Source of the DNA: Clavulina sp. PMI_390
Lineage: Eukaryota > Basidiomycota > Agaricomycetes > Cantharellales > Hydnaceae
Direction: 5' to 3'
Length of the DNA stretch: 64,000 bases
Assembly (NCBI GenBank): GCA_015039315.1
Contig: WIDE01000013.1
Coordinates: 183,556-247,555, forward strand
The notes beneath the pieces were generated by a model. That model was not told the origin of the DNA. It searched no databases and was given only the letters and a program-made list of their open reading frames with translations. The stretch's first letter is position 1. The number at the start of each line of letters is the position of its first letter. Positions 1-12,109 of the stretch are shown here, one piece after another. Position numbers and translations under genes: made by a program.

Positions 1-3000
1 CTTACATCCACATTAATGTGAGTGTCAAACCTGATGACACCCCAAAGTATGTAACCTCACAGCAACCGTCAACAGGACATCCTCGATCCCGACCAATTTT
101 GGGAAGAAGAGCTCGTCAGGGCAAACAAGGATAGGCTATTTAGCTGTTCAATCTACGAAATGCGCAATTCGTTTGGACCTGTCAACGACACTGTGAGTGG
201 GCTCTTCACTGGGCATGCATATTCCATTCTCTCCGCTATGGAGATACGTGGAAAACGATTCTTGCGCATCAGGAACCCTTGGGGCAACAGCGAGTGTATG
301 TTCCCTCCGCACCTCAATCCCCTGGTAATCTTTTACTGAGATCTCTTGGATCAGGGACTGGCCCGTGGTCCGACGGCAGCAAAGAATGGACATCAGAGTG
401 GCTCTCCGCATTGGAGGAACTGGGGCACACCTTCGGTGATGACGGGGCGTTCGTTATGGAGTATGAGGATTTCCTGGATACGTGGACGGTTGTCCATCGC
501 GTAAGATTGTTTGACCCTACCTGGATCATGAGTTCTATGTGGATCAATGCCAATATGCGAGGGCCTGGTAGCGCTTGGGATTATGGGGATGTGTCCTGTA
601 CGTTCCCTTCATCTTCTGTAGTCCGCCGACGCGGCCCAAAGCTGGTTATTAACTGCCGATTTCATAGTCACCTTCAACATGCCCAAGGCTTCCCCAGCTA
701 TCCTTGTGCTTGCTCAACTTGATGATCGCTACTTCTCAGATTTGTCTGGCTCCAGCAAATTCACGCTTGACTTCAAGCTCTTCAAAAAGGGAGAGAAAGA
801 GGTTCTAGTGAACTCATCGCATTCAATGTTCTTCGGGCGTAGTGTGAACGCAGAATTGGATCTAGAGGCAGGAGATTATGTTGTACATGTCCGTGTGGAT
901 CGACAGCCGTTCAGAAACAAGGTCAGCCCATATTAGCTTCGCTCAAACCACAGGCTTTCTCATCGTCCTCTGATTCGGTATCGCACGACAGGATTATATA
1001 GTGCAGAGCGCCCCAAATTGGGATGGTCGCAAGCTTGCATCCGTGTTGACGAGAGGAGCCGTCAGCTTGTCGATCGTGTCCAGTGCGTCATTTTGTTTCT
1101 TCTATTTTTAGGCTTCTAACTAACACTCGTACTATGCCAGATTTCAACTCGGAGTAAGGTCTTCTTCAACTCGTATATCCATTATGTGCTAATCTCTCTT
1201 TAGTAAATACGACCACCTCCTTCCGCGCCATATCGACGTTTATGCTGGCCGCGATCTGCATGAGCTCGAAGTTGAGGCGCACGAGCGCTCTGCCATGCGA
1301 AGGAAGAAACCTGTCACTCCAGGGATAGGTCCTACACCTTCCTCTCCACCAGCTGCTGGTGGCCCTTCCGAACCAGAGGCAGTCCCGACTGACAGTCTTG
1401 CCCCAGCTCCAATGCCTGAGGTGCTTTCGCCTAAACCAAGGAAGCTGACCATCAATGGCACATCTGACGTGGTGGTGCTCCTCGATGCTAGCACCAATGG
1501 CGAGCCAAGCGCCGTTAATGGTAGCGGAGCTCCAAGCGACGATGCAACTACTCCAGTGCCTTCTACACCTGCGACTTTGGTCAAATCTCCCGACGCGAGT
1601 GTGAATGGTGGTAGCCTTCCCATCGTGCCACTTGTCGACACCTCCGTGTCTCCCGCAAAGAGTTCATCTTCCTTGGTAGAAGATTTGGTGAAGAAAGTTG
1701 CCTCGGATGAAGTGGACCAAGGCGTAAAATCCCCAAGGTTCAAGCATGTTGAGGGCGTGGGCATGATACCTGCGTCGGAGCCTCCGACACCATCACCAGC
1801 TACCGACAAGGCGGATGATTCAGCGACGGGTCCAACGAGTGCTGATAGTGCTACTGAACCAAAAGATGACGCCCCGCTCAAGACCGAAGCAGTTGAGAAG
1901 AATGTTCCGGCAAATGGCAGCGAAACTCCAGTCCCAGAGTCAGAATATGCCTCGGCTGAGGGATCCCCTCAGGTTGACTCGAACGGGAAGGCTTTGGCTG
2001 ATGAGGCGGAAGTGATAGGCGACCCATTATTTACAGCTCCTGTCACGAATGGAGGCCACGGTGCTATTGTCATGCCTCATCATGTCGGCGCCCCTGGGGA
2101 AGGGCTTGGAGCCGTTTTGCACGTAAACATGGTTTGTTTCTTCCCCTTGAATTCCTTCTCACGGTGCTAATGAATCCCTTCTGTGAACGACTTCACAACA
2201 TACAGGGCGATGTTGGTTCACACATCATCTATGAGTCTGGATCTGGCGTTCAGCCGTCTGGCGTAAAGGCAGGTGGGCAGGGACTCAAGCCCTCTGCTGC
2301 CAACTCTCATGTTGAGCATGTCGGCATACACTGTGATGGGGCTCTCTGTGGGGTGAGTCGCTTTACTAGTGCCAGTCTATTTGACTGAATGTGCCATTCA
2401 CTATAGTCTCCCCCTAATATTATCGGAGATCGATACAAATGCCTTGTCTGCGCCGATTATGACCTTTGCGCATCGTGCCGCTCACAAGGTGTCCATAACT
2501 CATTGAGTCCTCCACACGTCTTCGTGCGAATCCCCAGGCCAGAAGACGCACGTCGTATCATCCAAGAGGCTAGAGGAGCTCTGAATGTGCCAACGGCCAA
2601 TGGTGGGCAGGTGACACCAATTGGGGGGCCAATGGTTGTTCCTGTATCGCCACCACCGGTTCCAGGTGGTATGCCTCCATCTGAGGACCCCATGGTAGGC
2701 ATGGGAGGGTTGTCGGTTCATGCGGCCGTGGCGTGCGATGGCTGCGGGGTGAGCCCAGTACTGGGAACACGGTACAAGTGCATGGAGTATGTAGTTTCTG
2801 TCTCAAGCTTGCCTACGCTTTACTCTCATTTTTCCTCGTGGCTCGTGGCTGATTGCCTCATTGCTTTCTTGCGAATAGAGCATCATGCCCCGACTTCGAT
2901 CTGTGCACCAACTGTTATAATCAGGGCGTCAGCTGCAAGGACCATGAGCCAACGCATCGTATGCTGGGTATAGCAAGCCCAGAGGATGCGGAACATTTGG

Positions 3001-3870
3001 GGCTTGAGCCTGAGGTGAGTTTCCTTCACATGCTGCTTCGTTCACTTCCCATTTTCGGTGTGTTGCATCATTTTTGGGGGCCGTTTGGATGTCGTGCTCT
3101 CTCCTCTGGCGTGTGCTTTTCTTGGACTGTTATCATTACCGTTGCGCCTGGGAATCCATGTGCATGAGCCTGTGAACAGACCCTCAGGATGCCCTGGTCG
3201 TGGTCCTAACATGCACGAGATACCAACCACCTTGGCTATCTGCTTCCTTTGCTATTGTAGTTCATCTGCTTCTTGCTCCCTGCTTCGCTCCCTCGATCGA
3301 TCGAGCCCTCGTGAGTTAGGCTGGCATGTTGGCGGCGTTGGGGTTAGATTAGGGCTCGGGATCGCATGCCAATTCTTCGTGCGCCGCCATGATTAGTCGT
3401 CAACACGCCGCAGCTGCGTTCGACAGGCACAAAGAACAAATTTTTTACCTCTCATTTCTCAATTACCCTCATTCTGGCGCGCGGCATCAGCTGTTCTGCC
3501 GTGTTTGTCGCTTGTTCGCCTTGGTGCTTGCATCTACTATCAGCATGATCTTTTCTCTTTCATTCCGGTTCTGTCATCTGTTTCAGCTCGGGGGTTCCCA
3601 GCTACTTGGTTTTGATGAATTGATGAGGCGCAGGATGCCTCTCGAGATTGCGTGCTGATTCAGTTTTCTCATTGTCAATAGGGAGATGAAGACAACGAGC
3701 TGGCTATCGGGCTCAGAGTTTGTGAGTCATGTCTTACTCCTGTACATTTTCTCTCTTCTACGCACCACTCAGTCCTTGATAATTTAGACACTAAGAGTGA
3801 CTGTGAGACAGCGATTAAGGCTCAACTTCGTCATGGAAAAGTGATCCGATGGCGAAACGACCACCTATAG
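1..3870 (+). CDS. calpain-type cysteine protease with two C-terminal ZZ zinc fingers (5' partial)
   Basis: The gene runs off the left edge, so the catalytic Cys part is missing. The first exons encode the rest of the calpain protease core: the catalytic His in GHAYSIL, then the catalytic Asn in RIRNPWG, split by an intron at 296-354, then the Trp-rich GPWSDGSKEW segment. A calpain C2-like (domain III) segment follows at about 540-930 (TFNMPKASPAILVLAQLDD). A long Ser/Thr/Pro/Ala-rich, probably disordered linker spans about 1290-2130. Two ZZ fingers follow: HCDGALCG...YKCLVCADYDLCASC near 2325-2480, and CDGCGVSPVLGTRYKCMEA...FDLCTNC near 2735-2915. The tail ends IRWRNDHL-stop at 3870. Calpains are intracellular, usually Ca2+-responsive proteases; ZZ fingers bind peptides. 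Substrates cannot be inferred. The 667-nt intron at 3015-3681 is unusually long for this window. Confidence 0.9.
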
Positions 3871-5131
3871 GCCTATGCGTGGCAAGTTGCAACGATACGC
3901 CGGACAAGACGTCGCAAGCTTCATTCATCCTGACATCAAGTGCCGACGTCGGCGTTGGACTCTATTTCACTATATTTCCTTGTTTCATGCATTTTTCCTT
4001 AATATTACTCGCTCCTGCTCTTGTTGCAGGAAGAAAGTTCCGCTATCCTACCTCATCCATCAATGGACTTGGATAAAAGCATCCTATCTCTGCGCCGGCT
4101 GCAATTCCGCCTCGTACATGAAGCTATGGATGCCGCCAAGCCACCTCTTGCTCTGACACCTCTGCTTCATACTTATTGCGCCATCTATTCGTGGTAAATA
4201 CATCTTCGGAATTCATATCTCCTGTATCGCATGCGGGTGGTCCGGCATTTCCATGCTCACTTTTGACATTGTTGACTTGTTTTCATGTATACAACCAGCC
4301 GTCCCCCTGCCATCGATATTTGACCATATTGTTGCAAGTGCTGTGAGCGGCTCAGTGCGCCTCCACACCGGTGTCAATCGGTCTTCGGGGCTTGTATCGA
4401 GTGCTAATTTTCTATCCAGGGCATCGTTCCACGCGCATAGCCGCCCGAAACCTTGCGTCGATGTGAACAGCAGAATAAATGCTGTTGAATGCGGTTCTCG
4501 GTCGGAGGTGATATACTGGTCGCGCGACCACTCAGTACCATGGCAAACGCAAATCCTATCGGACAATCCGACGATCAAGAAGCACCAAAGATTCCTCTAG
4601 TACGAAGGCCGTCCGGGCCTTGCCATGCTGGTGGCGGCGAACGTGTAATAGGATGCTGAAGAGTGCGATATGGGACATGGGCTTTCATTCATTTACTCTG
4701 ATTGGGTACCTCATGGCGCTAGATTTCATGTGTCGAGCCTGATAGATACGTATTGAGCACCCACGACCAACCTTTGTGGGTTCTGCTTACTAGCTTGTTA
4801 TTTTTTGGGGGGTCGGAGTGCTGGAGGGGGTTTGGGTGACTGGGGCAGCGTGTGGGAACGATTGGCCACCGTACGATCCTTTTTGAAGCGTGAAATGATT
4901 CGATCGAATTTTGGGAAGGGTTTCATGTAATACAACGGCTTGTTGGGGGAATGAACCCAAGCCCTGCGAGTATTCAAAGATTAGGCGAGGGAATGATGAG
5001 CGGGATGGTGTCGATTCAGAACAACATCGAAATATGCAACTCAATGGGGCAGGACCCCAGCGAGAACAGATATTTCAAGCCCCCGTCACAGAAATTTGGA
5101 CTCTCCTCTCACCCATCACCTCCTCCACACC
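3871..5131. other. intergenic: calpain 3' flank and ATP-citrate lyase promoter
   Basis: No open frame here resembles a protein, and none joins to the neighbours by good splice sites. The first part is presumably the calpain 3' UTR. The last few hundred bases are the ACL promoter and 5' UTR, with pyrimidine-rich sequence just before the ACL start. No tRNA or repeat was seen. Confidence 0.5.
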
Positions 5132-8100
5132 ATGTCGTCCAAGGGTGCGTCTTCATCGCTCCCTAATTTGACTACGGTCGACTGACAAGTCTCTTAACAG
5201 CCATTCACGAGTACGACGCAAAGCTCCTGCTCGCCTATTGGCTTGCACGCGCGCCAGCTGTGTCGCCCGAGGCTCAGGTCTCCGAAAACTTCATCTACCC
5301 CGCCCCCAACGTTGCCCAGATCAAGTGGGATGCTGCTACTAACACCATCACTCCCGATACGCAGCTACCCCAATGGGTTTTCACTTCCAAGCTCGTCGCC
5401 AAACCCGATCAGCTCATCAAGCGTCGAGGCAAGTCTGGCCTCCTTCTCCTCAACAAGGAGTGGCCTGAGGCCAAGGAGTGGATCTCTGCTCGCGCTGGAA
5501 AGCCTACCCAGGTGCGATTCTCTGTTCGATTCCCTTTTCCCGCCATACTCTCGATCGTGCGATTTTCCTGGCATTTTGGGGCATAATGCGTGTTGCTTTT
5601 TTCCCCACATCTGGTGCCTCGAGGCATCTCATCGATAGAGCTGGCTAAAGGCCTGATCAGATAATCGATCGACGTGTTCTCCGCATGGCCTCCTCGTGTC
5701 GACAAAGAGCAAGCCTCGGGACCACTACTTTGCATTCATTCGCCTTCGGTTCGATTCGCCACGTCTGTGCAAAGACACAGACGCAAGCTCGAGCTGATTG
5801 CTTTCCATCGATCTCTTTGTGCTTTCCGTTTTGGATCCCTGGAACCCTCGCCTGTATTCTGATCATCTCTAAAATGTCGTTCGTTCAAAATATGTGGCAA
5901 CTAGGTGGAGAGCGTGACAGGCACTCTCAACACCTTCATCGTTGAGCCTTTCCTCCCTCATCCCTCCAACACTGAATTCTACGTCTGCATCAACTCTGCA
6001 CGTGAATACGACGAAATCCTCTTCACTCACGAGGGTGGTATCGATGTCGGCGATGTCGACGCCAAGGCCATGCGCTTGAAGCTTCCTGTTGGCGCTCCCT
6101 TCCCCACACGCGATGCTATCAAAGCCGCCGTTCTCACCCACGTTCCTGAGGCCAAGAAGGACACCCTCGTTGACTTCCTGATCAGGCTCTACTCTGTCTA
6201 CGTTGACCTCCACTTCGCCTACCTCGAGATCAACCCATTGATCTGCCTGGATGGTGTCGATGGCAAGCCCCCCACGATCCACTACTTGGATATGGCTGCC
6301 AAGCTTGATCAGGTACGCTTTTATCTGCTATTGGTAAACGAATCAACATACATGGTTCGCTAATGGATACTTTGACTCGCTTCATAGACCGCTGAGTCAA
6401 TTTGCGGTCCCAAGTGGGCCATTGCCCGTGATCTTTCCGTCTACGACGCGAAGATTACCAAGAGTGGCATCTCTGCTGACCGCGGTCCCCCCATGGGTAA
6501 GTAAAATCTCTCTCATAACAAGTGTCCTGTGTTTTCTGATTTATCAATACTGTTGAAATAGTTTGGCCCTCACCATGGGGCCGTGACCTCACCAAGGAGG
6601 AGGCGTACATCCAGAAGCTCGATGGTAGCACTGGTGCATCCCTCAAGCTCACTGTCCTCAACGCGGAGGGCCGTGTCTGGACCATGGTCGCTGGTGGTGG
6701 TGCTTCCGTCGTCTACAGGTTCGTCGACAAGTTCCGTTATCTACTTACCCCTCCATCTGACAAAGCTTTATAGTGACGCCATTGCTGCCCACGGCTTCGC
6801 CCACGAGCTCGCCAACTACGGCGAGTACTCTGGTGCTCCCACTGAAGGCCAGACTTATGAGTATGCCAAGACCATCAGTAAGTATAGTCCTATTTTTCCT
6901 TAGTATTCACACGGATGTCATGGATTCGCATTGCGGGGATCGCTGCTGGTGATTCGTGATATTCTTTATGTTTGGCTGCTCGTCTTATTTGGATGAGTTG
7001 GGATTCCGGTTACTGACTCATTTCATTTAACAACTCTTCTGCCATTCATCTCCGATCCCCCTGACTATCCTTCGCCCCAATCATGTCTTCGTTCACCAAA
7101 TCTGCTCAATTGATCTTCGATGATTGTCGCTCGCCTTATCAGTTGACTTGATCACCCGCGGCACTCCAAGGCCTGATGGCAAGATTCTTATCATTGGTGG
7201 TGGTATTGCCAACTTCACCAACGTTGCTGCCACCTTCAAGGGTATCATCCGCGCTCTGAAGGAGTTCAAGTCCGGCCTTATCGCGCACCAGGTCAAGATC
7301 TTCGTCCGCCGTGGCGGTCCCAACTATCAGGAGGGTCTCAAGGCCATGCGCCTGCTCGGCGAGTCACTCGGCGTGCCCATCAAGGTGTACGGCCCCGAGA
7401 CACACATTACGGACATTGTTCCTCTCGCGCTCGGCATCACTAAGGGCTCACTCAAGACCCCTGCCGTGCTGGACTCCACTCCTGGCACCCCACCATCAGG
7501 TGTCCCGCTCAAGGTCGAGGAGACTACTCCAGCTGTCGGCAGCATCAACCCTGACGGTGGTCGCACCCAGCCCAACGATCAGATCGTGCACTTTGACACC
7601 CCTGCGACCAGCGGTTCGGGCCGCCCATGGTTTAAGCCTTTCGATGAGAGCACCCGCTCGTTCGTCTTTGGCCTGCAACCCCGTGCAATTCAGGGCATGC
7701 TTGACTTTGACTACTCGTGTGGACGTGCGACCCCGTCCGTGGCGGCTATGATCTACCCCTTCGGTGGTCACCACATCCAGAAGTTCTACTGGGGCACCAA
7801 GGAGACCCTCCTCCCTGTGTACACCTCCGTCAAGGAGGCCGTGTCTAAGCACCCCGATGTTGATGTTGTTGTCAACTTTGCGTCGTCTCGATCCGTGTAT
7901 AGCAGCACTCTCGACATCCTCGAGTACCCACAGATCAAGGCGCTTGCCCTCATCGCGGAGGGTGTGCCTGAGAGGCACGCCAGGGAGATCCTACACTTGG
8001 CGAAGAAGAAGGGTGTCTTGATTATTGGCCCGGCTACTGTTGGTGGAATTAAACCTGGTTGCTTCAGGATTGGTAACTCTGGCGGGTAAGTGGTTTGTTT

Positions 8101-9636
8101 TTCTTATTTCTCTGCTTATATTCTGCAAGGCAATGTACTAACCACTCGTCATTTTTGTCTGGAATTTAGTATGATGGATAACATCATCTCATCCAAGCTT
8201 TACCGCGCTGGCTCTGTTGGCTACGTCTCCAAGTCTGGTGGCATGTCCAACGAGCTCAACAACATTCTCTCCCTCGTCACTAACGGTACCTACGAGGGTA
8301 TCGCCATTGGTGGTGATCGCTACCCTGGCACCACTTTCATTGACCACCTTCTCCGCTACGAGAAGGACCCCGAGTGCAAGATGTTGGTCCTGCTCGGTGA
8401 AGTCGGTGGTGTGGAGGAGTACCGCGTGATCGAGGCCGTCAAGCAAGGCGTCATCAAGAAGCCCATCGTTGCTTGGGCCATCGGCACTTGTGCCAAGATG
8501 TTCACCACTGAGGTGCAGTTCGGTCATGCTGGTTCGATGGCCAACTCCGACCTCGAGACCGCTGACGCCAAGAACAACGCCATGCGCGCTGCTGGCTTCA
8601 TTGTTCCTGAGACATTCGAGGAGCTTCCCGAGGCCCTCAAGGCGACATACGAGTCGCTCGTCGCAAAGGGCACAATCAAGCCCCAGCCCGAGCGCGAGCC
8701 TCCCGTCATCCCGATGGACTACAAGTGGGCGCAGGAGCTCGGCCTTATCCGCAAGCCTGCTGCATTCATCTCCACCATCTCCGACGAGCGTGGCCAGGAG
8801 CTGCTGTACGCTGGTATGCGTATCTCGGATGTATTCAAGGAGGACATCGGTATCGGTGGTGTCGTCTCGCTGCTGTGGTTCAAGCGCCGCCTGCCGCCCT
8901 ATGCCACCAAGTTCATCGAGATGGTGCTCATGCTCACCGCCGACCACGGTCCTGCCGTATCAGGTGCCATGAACACCATCGTCGCGTCGCGTGCCGGCAA
9001 GGACTTGATCTCGTCCCTCGCTTCGGGTCTCCTGACCATCGGAAGCAGGTTCGGTGGAGCTCTTGATGAGGCCGCTTCCATGTTCTCGAATGCCAGGGAC
9101 ACTGGGCTCACACCGAGAGAGTTTGTTGATAACTCTCGCAAGGCTAACAAGCTGAGTCAGTATTTTCTTTTCTTTTCTTCTCCTACGTTATCAGCTCTCT
9201 GACCAATATTCTCCCACTATTAGTCTCCGGTATTGGCCACAAGATCAAGTCGGTCAACAACCCCGATCTGCGAGTTGAGCTCGTCAAGGAGTACGTCCTC
9301 AAGAACTTCCCTTCGCACTCGCTGCTCGACTACGCTCTGGCCGTCGAGAAGGTCACCACGGCGAAGAAGGACACTCTGATCTTGAACGTCGACGGTTGCA
9401 TCGCCGTCTGCTTCGTGGATATGCTCCGCGACTCTGGCGCATTCGGCCGCGACGAAGCAGACGAGTACATCAAGATCGGTACCCTCAACGGTCTCTTCGT
9501 CCTTGGCCGTTCGATCGGCTTCATTGGTCACCACTTGGACCAGAAGAGGCTGAGGGCCCCACTGTACCGCCACCCTGCAGACGATATCTTCATCAACATG
9601 CAGGATGGGCAGCGCGTCATGGCGCACGTTGCGTGA
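5132..9636 (+). CDS. ACL1: ATP-citrate lyase (ATP citrate synthase), single-polypeptide form
   Basis: Cytosolic enzyme that cleaves citrate with ATP and CoA to acetyl-CoA and oxaloacetate, supplying lipid and sterol synthesis and histone acetylation. The start [19 protein letters not shown] matches the family N-terminus. The ATP-grasp part includes the segment [14 protein letters not shown] citrate/CoA-binding middle part has [20 protein letters not shown]. The CoA-ligase part holds the phospho-His loop [11 protein letters not shown] (H near 8524). The citrate-synthase-like C-terminal domain ends [14 protein letters not shown]. Eight introns give one continuous frame: 5145-5200, 5512-5904, 6313-6387, 6497-6561, 6719-6773, 6878-7142, 8086-8169 and 9156-9223. 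Both lyase halves in one chain is the animal/basidiomycete arrangement, whereas most ascomycetes use two genes. Intron 2 (393 nt) and intron 6 (265 nt) are long. The gene looks complete and unbroken. Confidence 0.98.
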
Positions 9637-9719
9637 TTCGCATAAAATGCCAAAAAAGAAACCACTCATCTATCCTCTTTTTATCATTTGTCCTACCACT
9701 CTCCCTTGATTCCGAGCCT

Positions 9720-10244
9720 NNNNNNNNNNNNNNNNNNNNNNNNNNNNNNNNNNNNNNNNNNNNNNNNNNNNNNNNNNNNNNNNNNNNNNNNNNNNNNNNN
9801 NNNNNNNNNNNNNNNNNNNNNNNNNNNNNNNNNNNNNNNNNNNNNNNNNNNNNNNNNNNNNNNNNNNNNNNNNNNNNNNNNNNNNNNNNNNNNNNNNNNN
9901 NNNNNNNNNNNNNNNNNNNNNNNNNNNNNNNNNNNNNNNNNNNNNNNNNNNNNNNNNNNNNNNNNNNNNNNNNNNNNNNNNNNNNNNNNNNNNNNNNNNN
10001 NNNNNNNNNNNNNNNNNNNNNNNNNNNNNNNNNNNNNNNNNNNNNNNNNNNNNNNNNNNNNNNNNNNNNNNNNNNNNNNNNNNNNNNNNNNNNNNNNNNN
10101 NNNNNNNNNNNNNNNNNNNNNNNNNNNNNNNNNNNNNNNNNNNNNNNNNNNNNNNNNNNNNNNNNNNNNNNNNNNNNNNNNNNNNNNNNNNNNNNNNNNN
10201 NNNNNNNNNNNNNNNNNNNNNNNNNNNNNNNNNNNNNNNNNNNN
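9720..10244. other. assembly gap (525 N)
   Basis: A run of N from 9720 to 10244 starts 83 bases after the ACL stop codon. Anything encoded here is invisible. The gap lies in ACL 3'-flanking sequence, so it does not break any recognised gene. Confidence 1.
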
Positions 10245-12109
10245 TCAATCCTAGGGCCTGGAGCGCTGCACTCTTGGCGATCACAGGCTTGGAACTACCC
10301 CCTAGCTCGGGACTTGAGTACCCTATTCTGCTGCTCGCTGCTCTATCAGTCAAAGATCTCGTTTGAGTGACTTCCACACTCCTGGGCCTCGTAAAAGGGC
10401 GTTTTCATTTTCCCGGATGCTACTGCGGCCACCAGATTTACATACTGATTGCTGCTCCTTATCCAAGGTGAGAGAGGTGTCTCTATCCGGACCCGACGAG
10501 AGCGGCAATTAGACATCGCCAATGAAGATCGTGTCTTCGAGCCATATGCCGGGACTTTGGACTCCTCGCTGGGGTGTTGACCCCGTTGCATTTGTTGAAA
10601 TGCTAATACCTGCATGTAGTTATGATCGAGGGGAGAGTCGTCGGAGGCATCGGTGCGGAAGTGGGAAAGCCGGGGTGAGAGTAATCCCCAATTACGCAAC
10701 AGTAAGGGGAGTCATTGTAGCACAAAGGGAGCGATTTTTTTTTCTTCCTACAGCCTTGCTGCGGGCGCCTCTATTTTTCCTATTTTGTTTTCTCGGTTCG
10801 GTATGGAAATGAAACGCCTACAACCTTGATGGAGACAGCTCATGCATGCCCTCTCCGCCCACTCAGTTGAATAGATAAATGGGTGATTCCGTTAAGAAGA
10901 ATTGTCAGATCCAGGTCCAGGAACAGGAACGCTGGCCCAGCACTCGGGAGAAGGTGTCTCTTAAAATCACTCTGGTGCAGACACGACCTGCCTCAATGAC
11001 CGAAGTTCTCCGTGCGAGCTGAATGGACGAGACGGTGGGACGCCCGGGAACTCGGTCCAGCTTCTGGCTTTAATTGTCGGGAGCGCCGGGGTGATTTGCC
11101 TGTATTTTGGATTCTGGGGATTGAGCAGCCTTCATGACCTCCACTCTCACCGTATACAGTCTTGATGGTTTAGATGGTTGTGCGGTTGATGTTTTTGACA
11201 CTCTTAAGACAGACTATCAGCTGAAATCTGAACCATGATGACGATGCACGTTTCATCGGATCCGCCGATAGGTAGCCAATAATTTCGAGAGGGCAACGAA
11301 TAATTAGGCACATTCCACGCTGCTCGGTTCAGGGAACAAACCCTATGATCTAAATCAAGGTTGTTTGCTTGGCTCGGCTTTTTTGTCGGGGCACTTGCGG
11401 GATGGTCGATCCCGGTATGCCCAAAAAACAATTAGATTCCATAAATGGGGAAAGGTGACACACACGGTGTGACGATTCACCACCAAATTCAGTCGGGCAG
11501 TGGCCGTCATAACTAGCGAGACAATGTCGCGCTCTTCATTGCGACTCGACGTCGAGTCCCCTTAAGCTGCACTAAAGGATCCCGACATGAATGATCGCCG
11601 GAGTGCCATGTTCATTCCTAATGACCCCTTAATAGGATCATACCATTCGGGTTATAGGTTGCGGTCGAATGTTGAGTCAGGTCTCACGATTTGCACGGAG
11701 TCGTGCGCGTAACCTGGCGCACATAAAGAGAAAAAACTCCATGACCACATAGAATCTTCTGCCCAGGGATCCCCACTAAAACTGCGCGCGCGCCTGGCCC
11801 TGCGGTGGAGAAGCTTTTTACTTTGCTTCCGTGGCTTGGGTGTGTATCAGGATTGGCCACAGGAGCGATAACCCGGGAACCTGGATTCCTGCTTGCTAAC
11901 GATCCCGAGTGCGCCGTAGTTTGCTTACGCGTGATGACGGCTCTCTGGGTCCCCCCTCCCCCTCTCCTTTCTACTACCATCACCATCTACTCTGCCTAGC
12001 TTGTGTTTGTCTCAGAACTCCACCGCCGTCCACTCCTCCTACTCAAGTCTCGACTCCCTCGGAAGAGCTCATTTCCGCCCGGTGTCCAACACGTCTAGAA
12101 TCTTAACAG
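10245..12109. other. intergenic upstream of the F-box gene
   Basis: About 1.9 kb with no recognisable gene on either strand; open frames are short and not protein-like. The sequence just before 12110 is C/T-rich (about 11945-12060), as expected for a fungal promoter and 5' UTR. A perfect 16-bp palindrome (GACTCGACGTCGAGTC) lies at 11543-11558. No RNA gene was recognised. Confidence 0.5.

Noticed and set aside
3611..3658. C/D snoRNA inside the calpain intron (TGATGA...CTGA)
   Set aside because: About 45 nt between boxes is too short for a C/D snoRNA, and there is no terminal stem.
9396..10370. Long open frames spanning the N gap
   Set aside because: They exist only because N bases cannot form stops; flanking parts are shadows of ACL or intergenic.
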